A DNA stretch of 64,000 nucleotides from Bog-756 sp963837805 (GTDB taxonomy: Bacteria; Actinomycetota; Acidimicrobiia; Acidimicrobiales; RAAP-2), in contig CAWIOU010000033.1 of NCBI GenBank assembly GCA_963837805.1, positions 248,001-312,000 on the forward strand. The letters are read 5' to 3'. How positions within the stretch are numbered: position 1 is the first letter of the stretch; each line of letters starts with the position of its first letter. Below, piece by piece: positions 7,493-15,950 of the stretch. The translations under genes and the position numbers were made by a program. Below the pieces are notes generated by a model. The model had not been told where the DNA came from, did no database searches, and saw only the letters and a list, made by a program, of their open reading frames with translations.

Positions 7493-8968
7493 ATGAGCGA
7501 ACTCGCAGACCTGATGGCCGTATTCGGCGCTGTCGACAGAGCGGTTGTCGGCGATGAGCGTCGCCTGCTTCCGGCTGTCGCCTCGCTCGTCCCCGAATAC
7601 AACCAGAGGGCGGCCGGCTGGTTCGACGGCGTCAGGACCTGGGCCGAACAGGGGGGTCGGGCACTGGCCACCGAAGGGCGGGAGTATGACCTCCAGCCTC
7701 CGGACCTCGGCGAGCTCCCCGATGCCAGTACCGCGCTCGACAACCTGATCGCCGCGGAGCCCGACCCCGGGCTGGTCGGCCGGCGCCTCCTGGCCGTCGC
7801 TCTGCTCAGCCGGGTGCAGCCGGTGCACTCCACCACCCCGCCCGACCTGTCGACGGGCTCGGTGAGCGACGGGAAGCTGGCCGACGCCCTGGCCCCGATG
7901 GTCGACGACTCCGCCTATCACGGAACCCTCTCGCTCCAGTCCCGGTCCATGGCCCTCCTCGACATCCTGAGGAACGCCCCGTCGAGACCGGCCATGGTTC
8001 AGGCGGCTCTCCAACAGGAACTGATCACCCAGGCGGCGGCAGACCAGGTGATCTCCCCCATGACCTGGACGGTGGTCCCCTCGACCGAGGCCGGCGGTCC
8101 CGCGGTGGCCTTCGAGACGCGGTTCTGGATCGACGGGACGGCCCTCTCCGACGTGGCCGGGATCCTCGAGCCGGCGCAATGGACGGCGTTCACTCCGCCC
8201 TGGTGTGCGATGACCGAGATGTCCACGCCGGCGGCCACCGCCCCCGGAGCGGTCAGCCGGTGGCGAGAAGTCATCGCCTTGGAGTGCGTGAACACCCCGC
8301 CTCTGCTGCTCCTCAGGACGGTGTTGGACTTCCGCTTTCAAGCCCTCCCCGACGGCAGCGGCTCGGCACTCGAGTACCGCCTGGCCGACGGCCAACTGGC
8401 CGGCGGGGGCGACGGGATGGTGACCGTCGACGAGGGGAGCCTGGTCACCCGGAAACTGGGCACCGGGGTGGAGGTGATCACCACCAAACGGATCCAATTC
8501 CGGGCCTTCTCCCGGATGCTGCCACTGGAAGCGGCCGGACTGGCATGGTTCGTCTGGCTCATGGGGTACAGCTCGCTGGCCGAGTACTTCGTCGAGCAGG
8601 TGGCGCACATCCCGGCGGCGAAGATCCACCGGGTCGGATCGCATTGGGGCGGTGGCCCGTCGACCGGTCCGGCGCCGCCGGCCGGCGGACAGTCGGTGGA
8701 TCCGGGGGTGTCGCCGCAGTCCGCGCACCATCACCACTGCAGTTCGCAACTCGACCACACCGCCGCGGCCATCGAGGAGGCATTCGGTGAGTGCTGGAAG
8801 GACATCCAGTCCTCGTTGGGAAAGATGTCAGCCGGTCAGTACGGACCGGCGGCCTATCTCGGCGACGCGGTGAAGATGTCGAGCCACCTCGCCCGACACG
8901 GGAGCCTCATGTTAAAGTTCTGGGCCAGCGTGGTGCCGGAGCAAGTCCACGGAACGAGCCCGCGGTAG
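7493..8968 (+). CDS. Orphan 491-residue protein with His cluster and C-terminal helical segment
   Basis: No known domain recognised. The ATG at 7493 was chosen for GGGAG a few bases upstream, rather than the much longer open frame. Residues 1-110 are helical (WFDGVRTWAEQGGRALATEG). Residues 150-400 alternate beta and helix, with many Trp and Pro, and could be a lipid-binding or cyclase-like barrel. A Gly/Pro-rich linker holds SAHHHHCS. The last 60 residues form helices ending LMLKFWASVVPEQV, resembling the helical segments of the leftward small proteins. There is no signal peptide. It is the first gene of the rightward arm, 45 bases before the Ig-like gene. It is probably a structural or substrate-carrying partner of the isoprenoid enzymes, by context alone. 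Confidence 0.75.
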   Translation: MSELADLMAVFGAVDRAVVGDERRLLPAVASLVPEYNQRAAGWFDGVRTWAEQGGRALATEGREYDLQPPDLGELPDASTALDNLIAAEPDPGLVGRRLLAVALLSRVQPVHSTTPPDLSTGSVSDGKLADALAPMVDDSAYHGTLSLQSRSMALLDILRNAPSRPAMVQAALQQELITQAAADQVISPMTWTVVPSTEAGGPAVAFETRFWIDGTALSDVAGILEPAQWTAFTPPWCAMTEMSTPAATAPGAVSRWREVIALECVNTPPLLLLRTVLDFRFQALPDGSGSALEYRLADGQLAGGGDGMVTVDEGSLVTRKLGTGVEVITTKRIQFRAFSRMLPLEAAGLAWFVWLMGYSSLAEYFVEQVAHIPAAKIHRVGSHWGGGPSTGPAPPAGGQSVDPGVSPQSAHHHHCSSQLDHTAAAIEEAFGECWKDIQSSLGKMSAGQYGPAAYLGDAVKMSSHLARHGSLMLKFWASVVPEQVHGTSPR

Positions 8969-9013
8969 GTTCTGGCGCCTCGACCGGGGCCATTGCGCAG
9001 CGGGAGCACGCCC

Positions 9014-9442
9014 ATGCAGAGTGCGTTTGACACCGAGATCGACCAGTTGGCCGGCGATGCACACGCCTTTTTCGAAGACTGGGTCCGGGTGCTGCTGCTC
9101 CCCCTGCAGTGCCTCGGTACCATCGGTGGAGGAAGTGCCACCCACTACGGCTCGGTTGAGTTCGCGGCCCCGACGTCGTCGGTGAGCCAATCCCTGGAGG
9201 TGGGTCAACTGACCATCGGCATCCCCCGGGTCGGACAGTGGGGGGAGCAGATACCGCCGGCGGCCCTCCGTGTCGTCCCGAGCACACTGCCTGCCGGTCA
9301 GTCCGCATTCCGCCTGGTGTGCGACGCCCGCCAGCTGTCCGGGACGCCGGGAGGAACCTACTGGGGCAACGTGACGTGCGTCGGGGCCGGCCAAGCGCAG
9401 GGCAACGCCGTCACGGTTGCTGTGTGGCTTGTGATTCCCTGA
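9014..9442 (+). CDS. Orphan Ig-like domain protein
   Basis: A 142-residue protein; the ATG at 9014 has GGGAG about seven bases upstream. The N-terminal 35 residues are helical (DTEIDQLAGDAHAFFEDW), then a beta-rich domain begins near SLEVGQLTIGIPRVG. It ends with PGGTYWGNVTCVGAGQ followed by alternating hydrophobic residues. The P-G-x-Y-x-G-x-V edge strand is shared with the C-terminus of the leftward 230-residue protein, suggesting two related beta sandwiches made from opposite arms of one cluster. There is no signal peptide or transmembrane segment. The stop lies 7 bases before the cyclase-ATPase start, so the genes are co-transcribed. Function unknown. Confidence 0.75.
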   Translation: MQSAFDTEIDQLAGDAHAFFEDWVRVLLLPLQCLGTIGGGSATHYGSVEFAAPTSSVSQSLEVGQLTIGIPRVGQWGEQIPPAALRVVPSTLPAGQSAFRLVCDARQLSGTPGGTYWGNVTCVGAGQAQGNAVTVAVWLVIP

Positions 9443-9449
9443 CCGGCCG

Positions 9450-12400
9450 ATGTCGGATGACTCGTCGGGCCAGTTCCTCATCGAGGAGGGGGGCAGCTGG
9501 CAGCCAAGGGTGATGGTGATGTTCTGCGACCTGGTCGGTTCGACCGAGTTGTCGGGACGAAACGAGCTCGAGCGCTATGTGCTGATGGTGCGGCGTTACA
9601 TCGCCGAGGCGCGGACGGCGATCGGCGACGACTTCGGTGGAGACGTCGTCAATGTCGAGGGCGACGGTCTCCTGGCCCTGTTCGGAGCCCCGCATGCGCG
9701 CGGCGATGACGCCGAGCGGGCGATCCGGGCGGCCCTCGGGCTGATCGAGCGTGTTCAGGCACTTTCCGTCCAGACCATGCGTGATTCCGGCGAGGCAATG
9801 GCCGTACGCATCGCCGTGCATCGCGGTCAGGTGTACCGGGTGGCGCACGATTCCGTCTACGGGCTGGCCGTCAACGTCGCCGCCCGCCTGCAGAACTTCG
9901 CCGCACCGAACGAGGTGGTGATCTCCGACGAGGTGCAACGCATGGTCGGCGACGTCTTCGAGACCGAGGCCGGTGAGCCGCAGTTCGTCAAGGGTCTCGA
10001 CCACCCGGTTCGGGTGCACCGAGTGGTCGGCGAACGGATCGACCATCCGGTGCGACGGGCCCGATCGCCACTGGTGGGCCGGACGGAGGAGTGGGACCGC
10101 CTCCGCTCGGCGTGGAAGGCGGTCCGCAGCGGCGAACGCGAGGCGGCTGTCCCCCTCCTGTTGCGGGGCGAAGCCGGCGTGGGAAAGTCCTGCCTGGCAT
10201 CCCAGCTCGCCGGGCTGGCCGCCGACGACGAGGCGGTGATCGTCGAGCTGGTCGGGTCCGCCTTCTACGAGGATTCGGGACTCCATCCGGTTCGGCGGCT
10301 GCTGGAGAGGACGGTCGGGGTCCAGCGCGAGACCGGAGGGGCCGAGCGCCTGCGGCTTCTCCGCACCGATCTTGCCCACCGAGGCCTGCCCACCGAGACC
10401 ATGGTGCCGCTGCTGGCCCCCGTCCTCGGCCTCGAGCCTTCGGCCGGTTACGTCGCCGAACCCTCCGATGCCCGCCGGCTCAACGAGGACATCCTGAATG
10501 CCGCATGTGACTACGTGGGGAGTTGCCTCGGTCAGGAGCCCTCCGTACTCATCGCCGAAGACGTGCACTGGTTTGACGGTTCGACGCTTGACCTGGTGAT
10601 GCGATTGCAGGGCCAGAGCGGGTGTGCCGTCATCATGACCGCCCGCCCGGGATTCGCGGCCCCCGCCGGGGTCGAGGTGATCGAGCTGCAGCCGCTTTCC
10701 GAGGAGCACAGCGGTCAGCTGGTCGACGCCCTCTGCTCGGATTCCCTCATCGATGCGTCGATCCGCCACGACGTGGTCTCCCGGAGTGACGGTATTCCGC
10801 TCTACATCGAGGAGCTCGTGGCCAATGTGCGACAGGGGGTCGCCGTGGTCGGGGACGAGATGGGTGGCCGGTCCTCTGGCGCCGTGCCCGACCTTCTCTA
10901 CGACCTGTTGGCGGCGCGTCTCGATTCGCCGAACGACGTCATCCCGGTGGCCACCGCGTCGGCGGCCATCGGGCGGGACGTCGACGGCCGCCTGTTGCAG
11001 CAGGTGCTCGACCTGCCGACGGCGGAACTGGACCTGGCGCTCGCCACACTGTGCGTGCAGGGTGTGCTCGAGCACCGGGACACCGGCCAGGGGCAGTACC
11101 GCTTCCGCCACGAATTGTTGCGGGAAGTGGCCTACGAGCTGCAACCGCCGTCACGTCGTCAACTCGTGCACGGCAAGCTGGCCGACGCACTCACCTCGGC
11201 GGCAGTCGGTGACGATGTCGTCGACTGGGGTGTCGTCGCCACCCACTACGAACGGGCCCGACGACCGGGCGAGGCCTCCGACGCTCACGAGCGGGCGGCA
11301 TCGGCGGCCCGGATGCGAGGTGCCTTCGCCGAAGCGCGAGGGTATCTGGACAGGGCGATCGAGCTCCTCACCTCGGATATCGACCACGACCTCGAGCGGG
11401 ACCTTCACGAGGTCAGACTGCGACTCCAGCGGGGCTACCTGGCTGTCTCCGAGGAAGGCCACGCCAGTCCGGCGGCCGCGGCCGACTACCAGCGGTGCAT
11501 GGAGCTGACGGCGGCCGATCCGTCCGGCGACGAGATGTTCAACACGATCATCGTCCTGTGGACCTACCACCTGATCCGAGGTGAGCTGGCCCAGTGCCGC
11601 GAAATCAGCGAGTTCACCTACCGGAGTCTCGACCGGCGCCAGTGGTACCTGATCTTCAATATCGCCGCCTTCGGGATCCTCGACTGCTGGGAAGGTGACT
11701 TCCGGGCCGCCCGGGACCTGCTCGAGCTGTTCAATGCCAACCGTGTTCCCGCCGACGAGGCGCAGTTCCTCGCCGAGTGGTTCAACCCGAACGAGCCGGT
11801 GACGGTCATCCTCACCTGTGTCGCCCTGGTTCGCTTCGTGATGGGGGACTCGGCCGGAGCCGACCGGTCGTTTGTTGCCGCAGCTGACCGGGCTCAGTCC
11901 ATGACCTTCCCCCAGGGGCCCTACAGCGCGGCCTACGCGCTGTCGGTGGAAGCGTGGATGCGGATCGAGTGGGAGCAGTTCGACGAGGCCGAGGCGCGGA
12001 TCAGTCTCCTGACCGACATCGCCGCCCAGCACGGGTTCGACGGATTTACCATGGTGGCGACGACACAGCAGACCGTCTTGGCCGGAATCCGGGCCCTGGC
12101 CGCCGGCGCCGACGTCAGGGACCTCGCCTTCCACGCGTCCGTCCTCTTCGAGATGACCGAAATCTGGAAGCGGTTCGACACCCGGTTCTTTCTCCCCTAC
12201 TACCTGATGGTGGCCGGGGTTCTCTACGCCGGGGCCGGGGACAAGCGCACGGCGCGCGCCTGTCTCGAGGATTCGTTGCATCTGGCCGCCGAAACCGGCA
12301 TGCGGTTCTGGCAGTCCGAGACCCAGCGCCACCTCGCCCATCTCGAACTCCACCCGGCCGGAAGAGAGGAGAGGCTTCGGGTCAGCCTCCTGCTGGCCAG

Positions 12401-12563
12401 GAGCCAGCAGGCCGCCTTGTTCGAGCTGCGGGCGGCGCTGGACCTCGCCGATCTCGACCCTCGGCACGTCGATGAGGTCGATCGTGCGCTGGGTCACCTC
12501 GGGCGCGACGCCTCCTACCCGGAGGTGGCCCTGGCCGAGGCGGTCCTCGGCACCGTGGCGTGA
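9450..12563 (+). CDS. Class III adenylate/guanylate cyclase - AAA ATPase - TPR-type regulator
   Basis: Large signalling protein of 1037 residues. Residues 20-195 are a class III nucleotide cyclase domain with the two metal-binding segments, VMFCDLVGSTELSG and VNVEGDGLLALFG. A STAND/AAA ATPase follows: Walker A GEAGVGKS near residue 235 and Walker B-like VLIAEDVHWFD near 365. The C-terminal half is helical TPR-like repeats. This order is common in actinobacterial and mycobacterial cyclase-ATPases thought to sense ligands. It overlaps the downstream FAD enzyme gene by four bases (GTGA) and follows the Ig-like gene by 7, so it belongs to the isoprenoid cluster and probably controls it, by cyclic nucleotide or protein contact. 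Confidence 0.9.
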   Translation: MSDDSSGQFLIEEGGSWQPRVMVMFCDLVGSTELSGRNELERYVLMVRRYIAEARTAIGDDFGGDVVNVEGDGLLALFGAPHARGDDAERAIRAALGLIERVQALSVQTMRDSGEAMAVRIAVHRGQVYRVAHDSVYGLAVNVAARLQNFAAPNEVVISDEVQRMVGDVFETEAGEPQFVKGLDHPVRVHRVVGERIDHPVRRARSPLVGRTEEWDRLRSAWKAVRSGEREAAVPLLLRGEAGVGKSCLASQLAGLAADDEAVIVELVGSAFYEDSGLHPVRRLLERTVGVQRETGGAERLRLLRTDLAHRGLPTETMVPLLAPVLGLEPSAGYVAEPSDARRLNEDILNAACDYVGSCLGQEPSVLIAEDVHWFDGSTLDLVMRLQGQSGCAVIMTARPGFAAPAGVEVIELQPLSEEHSGQLVDALCSDSLIDASIRHDVVSRSDGIPLYIEELVANVRQGVAVVGDEMGGRSSGAVPDLLYDLLAARLDSPNDVIPVATASAAIGRDVDGRLLQQVLDLPTAELDLALATLCVQGVLEHRDTGQGQYRFRHELLREVAYELQPPSRRQLVHGKLADALTSAAVGDDVVDWGVVATHYERARRPGEASDAHERAASAARMRGAFAEARGYLDRAIELLTSDIDHDLERDLHEVRLRLQRGYLAVSEEGHASPAAAADYQRCMELTAADPSGDEMFNTIIVLWTYHLIRGELAQCREISEFTYRSLDRRQWYLIFNIAAFGILDCWEGDFRAARDLLELFNANRVPADEAQFLAEWFNPNEPVTVILTCVALVRFVMGDSAGADRSFVAAADRAQSMTFPQGPYSAAYALSVEAWMRIEWEQFDEAEARISLLTDIAAQHGFDGFTMVATTQQTVLAGIRALAAGADVRDLAFHASVLFEMTEIWKRFDTRFFLPYYLMVAGVLYAGAGDKRTARACLEDSLHLAAETGMRFWQSETQRHLAHLELHPAGREERLRVSLLLARSQQAALFELRAALDLADLDPRHVDEVDRALGHLGRDASYPEVALAEAVLGTVA

Positions 12564-14566
12564 GACGGGGCCGGCAGCGCGTGGCCATCCTCGGCGGGGG
12601 CATGGCCGGGCTGACGGCTGCCTGGAGACTGAGCGAGCCGGGCTGGGAGGACCGCTTCGAACGGATCACGGTCTACCAGCGGGGGTGGCGGCTCGGCGGA
12701 AAGGGGGCCAGCAGCCGCGGTCGGAACGGGCGCATCGAGGAGCACGGCCTGCACGTGTGGTTGGGATGGTATGAGAACGCGTTCCGCCTCCTGCGGGAGT
12801 GCTACGACGAGCTCGATCGCCCGGCGACCCGCCCCGACGCGCCGGTGAAGACGATGGCCGAGGCGATGTTCCCCTCGAGCCGGATCGGACTGTGCGAGCG
12901 TTCCGGCGACACGTGGCTGCCCTGGGTGGCGGAGCTGCCCGGCAACGACCGGCGACCGGGAGACCCGGGAGCCGATGGCCGCGAGCTGACGCTGGTCGAC
13001 CTGGTGACCCAGGCGTGGGGCCTCATCGGTCACTACTTCGGCTCGTTCCCCGACGACGGAGGGGCCGCCGACCGCTCGTGGGCCCGGGCCTTCGCCGCCG
13101 GTGTGCCGGTGGGGATGGCGGCCGTCGGCGCCGAGGCGGTCCGGGCGGCAGGCCCGGGGGGTGGCGTTCCCGACGGCGGCGCCGGTGCTCAGGACGACAC
13201 CCTGCGTCGGACCCGGTACGGCGTGGCCCTGGCCATCGCCGCCATCCGGGGGATCGTCGGTGACGGGCTGTTGACCAACCCCCGGGGCCTCGGGGCCATC
13301 AACGACGAGGAGTACCTGGATTGGCTCCGTCGGCACGGGGGGCCGCCGGAGCTGGTGGACTACTCCATCGTCCGCTCCCTGTACGACATGGTCTTCGGTT
13401 TTGTCGGCGGGGACCAGAACCATCTTTCACTGGGTGCGGGAACCGCGGTGCTCTTCGGGGGCAAGACCCTGTTCGACTACAAGGGGGCGATCTTCTGGAA
13501 GATGGCCGCCGGCATGGGAGACATCGTCTTCGCCCCGCTGTACGAGGCGCTGCACAAGCGGGGGGTCAGCTTCGAGTTCTTCCATCGTGTGGACGCGCTC
13601 CACCCGTCGGAGGACGGCCGGCGGATCGCCGCCATCACCGTGGGTCGACAGGCCCACCTCGCCGCGTCCCGGACCACCTACGATCCTCTGGTCGTCTGCC
13701 GGGGATTGCCCTGCTTCCCGTCCACACCGCGGGTCGACCAACTCGCCGAGGCCGACGGGATCGAGCGCCACCCGCTCGAATCGCACTGGTGCGGGTGGCC
13801 GGATGTCGAGCGCAGGGTCCTGCGCGACGGCTCGGACTTCGATCTCGTCGTCTTCGCCATCCCACCGGGGATGGCCCGCTACACCTGCACCGAGCTGGCG
13901 GCTGAGCGCCCGGAGTGGCACGACATGCTGGAGGGACTCAGTACGGTCGCCACCCAGTCGTTCCAGCTCTGGCTACGTGCGCCCGAGGCTGAGCTCGGCT
14001 GGGCGCATCCGGGCTCGACGCTGAGCTCCTTCAAGGAGCCGTTCAGCACGTGGGCCTCGATGCCCCAGCTCATCGAGGCCGAGGAGTGGCCCGACCGGTC
14101 CCGACCGGGGGCCATCGCCTACTTCTGTGGTGCCCTCGATGCCCCACTCCCGAGCGGCTCCGCCGATGCGGCCCGACAGCGGGAGCGGGTGCGGGCCAAC
14201 GCCGTCCGGTTCCTGGAGGAGGACCTCAGTCACCTCCTGCCGGGAGCTGTCGACGGGGGTGGCTTCCGATGGGACCTGCTGTGTGGCGCCGGGGACGGGG
14301 ACGGATCGGAGCGGTTCGAGTCGCAGTACTGGACGGCCAACATCGATCCCTCGGACCGCTACGTGCAGTCGCGACCCGGGACCGACCGGTTCCGGTTCCG
14401 TGCTGACGAGAGCGGCTACGACAACCTGTTCCTGGCCGGGGACTGGACCGACTCCGGAATCAATGCCGGCTGTATCGAGGCGGCTGTGCTCTCGGGCCTG
14501 CAGGCCGCCAATGCCGTGCAGCGCCGACCCCGGCTCCATCGCATCGCGGGCTACTTCATGCCCTGA
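12560..14566 (+). CDS. Large FAD-dependent amine-oxidoreductase (desaturase / hydroxysqualene dehydroxylase type)
   Basis: A 668-residue flavoprotein. The N-terminus carries the dinucleotide fold VAILGGGMAGLTAAWRLS, then the RGWRLGGKGAS and EEHGLHVWLGWYENAF segments characteristic of phytoene-desaturase, CrtISO and HpnE-like enzymes. The C-terminus has the second FAD motif NLFLAGDWTDSGINAGCIEA. It is about 200 residues longer than HpnE, owing to insertions near residues 130-210 and 300-350. Likely reaction: redox change on a polyisoprenoid; the co-clustered polyprenyl synthase supports this, but no phytoene or squalene synthase is seen, so the substrate is open. The GTG start sits inside the stop of the cyclase gene. 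Confidence 0.85.
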   Translation: MRRGRQRVAILGGGMAGLTAAWRLSEPGWEDRFERITVYQRGWRLGGKGASSRGRNGRIEEHGLHVWLGWYENAFRLLRECYDELDRPATRPDAPVKTMAEAMFPSSRIGLCERSGDTWLPWVAELPGNDRRPGDPGADGRELTLVDLVTQAWGLIGHYFGSFPDDGGAADRSWARAFAAGVPVGMAAVGAEAVRAAGPGGGVPDGGAGAQDDTLRRTRYGVALAIAAIRGIVGDGLLTNPRGLGAINDEEYLDWLRRHGGPPELVDYSIVRSLYDMVFGFVGGDQNHLSLGAGTAVLFGGKTLFDYKGAIFWKMAAGMGDIVFAPLYEALHKRGVSFEFFHRVDALHPSEDGRRIAAITVGRQAHLAASRTTYDPLVVCRGLPCFPSTPRVDQLAEADGIERHPLESHWCGWPDVERRVLRDGSDFDLVVFAIPPGMARYTCTELAAERPEWHDMLEGLSTVATQSFQLWLRAPEAELGWAHPGSTLSSFKEPFSTWASMPQLIEAEEWPDRSRPGAIAYFCGALDAPLPSGSADAARQRERVRANAVRFLEEDLSHLLPGAVDGGGFRWDLLCGAGDGDGSERFESQYWTANIDPSDRYVQSRPGTDRFRFRADESGYDNLFLAGDWTDSGINAGCIEAAVLSGLQAANAVQRRPRLHRIAGYFMP

Positions 14567-14583
14567 GCCCGCGCCTCGGACCT

Positions 14584-15888
14584 TCAGTGGCGCCCGAGGC
14601 CGTCGGCTACGCCGCGCAATTCGTCCCGGAAATCGGGATGGGCGATCTCGACCAGGGCGGCGGCCCTTTCGCGCACGGTCCGGCCCGACAGGTCGGCGGC
14701 GCCGTACTCGGTGATGATGACCCCGGTGTGGTGGCGCGGGGTGGAGACCACCGACCCCTCGGGCAGGAAGGGAACGATGCGTGACCGGGTGGTCCCGCCG
14801 ACCACGGCGGTCGACCGGAGGCAGATGAGCGAGTGGTCGTCGATGCGGAGCTCGGCCCCGGCCACGAAGTCCTCGTGCCCTCCGACCCCTGACACCTGCT
14901 TGCCGTCGATGCTGTCGGCCACCACCTGCCCGTACAGGTCGACGCTCAGGGCTCCGTTGATGGAGACAAAGGTGTGGTTGGCGGCGATGACCGAAGGGTC
15001 GTTGACCACCTCGACGGGAACGAAGGCGACCTGGTCGTTGCCGTCGAGCCATCGATAGAGCTGGGATGAGCCGAGGGCGAACGTGGTCACCGAAACTCCG
15101 GAGAACAGCCCCTTGGCGTCGTTGCTCACCTTGCCGGCCTGGTGCAGCTCCATGAGACCGTCGGTGAACATCTCACTGTGGATGCCGTAATTGGATCCCG
15201 GTCCTGCGGCCAGCTGCTTCGCCACCATGTTGGGGACGGCCCCGATGCCGATCTGGAGGGTGGCCCCGTCGGCGATGAAGGCGCGGGCCGCGTCGGCGAT
15301 GGCCCCGTCGATATCGTCAGACTCGGTCTGGCCCAGGACGTACGGGTCGCCCTCCGCCTCGATCACCACGTCGACCAGGTCGACGGGCAGTGTGTTGGTG
15401 AAGCGAGGAGGCAGGGACGACGTGCGAGGCAGTTTGGGATTGACTTCGACGACCAGCAGCCGTTGGGGATCCTGGCCCGCCATCATCAGTTCGTCGTGGG
15501 TGGCGCCCAGGTGAAGCGAGAGGTTGATGGTGCCGTCGGCGTCGGGGGGCGCCCCCTGGACGGTCATGACCCGCGGGGCGAAGCGTCGGAGGATGGGGGC
15601 GAACTGGCGAAATGCGCCCGGCACGAGCTCGACGTTCGCCCCCTGGGCCAGCAGGATGCGCTCGGCCGGGCCGAAGAACCCGCTTCGGTAGGAAACCCCG
15701 GGCTGGGTGAACACCGTGTAGTAGCCGAGGAGCAGCGCCCCGCCAAAGGTCAGGTCCTCCCAGTCGTCCCGGTCTCCCAGTGCCGTCAGGAATGCATCCG
15801 GGTTGGCCGGGCCGAGCCCGAAGCCGATCGTGTCCTTTTTCCGGATCCGGGCCGTGGCCTCCTCCGGCGAGCAGAAGTCAGGTGCCAT
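14584..15888 (-). CDS. Acetyl-CoA hydrolase/transferase family (4-hydroxybutyrate CoA-transferase-like)
   Basis: Two-domain CoA transferase of 434 residues that moves CoA between carboxylic acids. The ATG at 15888 begins MAPDFCSPEEATARI; upstream in-frame sequence looks non-coding. Typical segments are VQGAPPDADGTINLSLH in the first domain, LQIGIGAVPN and NYGIHSEMFTDG at the domain boundary, and ISINGALSVDLYGQ-type sequence, here VSINGALSVDLYGQV. GSGVSGVGG-like KQVSGVGGHEDFV is followed by the C-terminal VVSTPRHHTGVIITEYGAA. The catalytic Glu is expected in the NYGIHSEMF region. It is convergent with the FAD gene and divergent from the thioesterase-like gene 62 bases away; both act on CoA esters. 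Confidence 0.9.
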   Translation of the reverse strand: MAPDFCSPEEATARIRKKDTIGFGLGPANPDAFLTALGDRDDWEDLTFGGALLLGYYTVFTQPGVSYRSGFFGPAERILLAQGANVELVPGAFRQFAPILRRFAPRVMTVQGAPPDADGTINLSLHLGATHDELMMAGQDPQRLLVVEVNPKLPRTSSLPPRFTNTLPVDLVDVVIEAEGDPYVLGQTESDDIDGAIADAARAFIADGATLQIGIGAVPNMVAKQLAAGPGSNYGIHSEMFTDGLMELHQAGKVSNDAKGLFSGVSVTTFALGSSQLYRWLDGNDQVAFVPVEVVNDPSVIAANHTFVSINGALSVDLYGQVVADSIDGKQVSGVGGHEDFVAGAELRIDDHSLICLRSTAVVGGTTRSRIVPFLPEGSVVSTPRHHTGVIITEYGAADLSGRTVRERAAALVEIAHPDFRDELRGVADGLGRH

Positions 15889-15950
15889 CCCACCAGTGTG
15901 TCCGACCGGGGCCGTGGATTCGACCCCCGGGAAGCGAAGGAGATGACTGG

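Noticed and set aside
9411..11144. 577-residue leftward open frame opposite the cyclase-ATPase gene
   Set aside because: Antisense shadow of a strongly supported protein; GC-rich codons create long antisense frames throughout the window.
4834..14566. Carotenoid or hopanoid biosynthetic cluster, or a terpene encapsulin locus
   Set aside because: No phytoene/squalene synthase, cyclase, prenyltransferase partner or encapsulin shell gene is present; only the polyprenyl synthase and an HpnE-like flavoenzyme fit.
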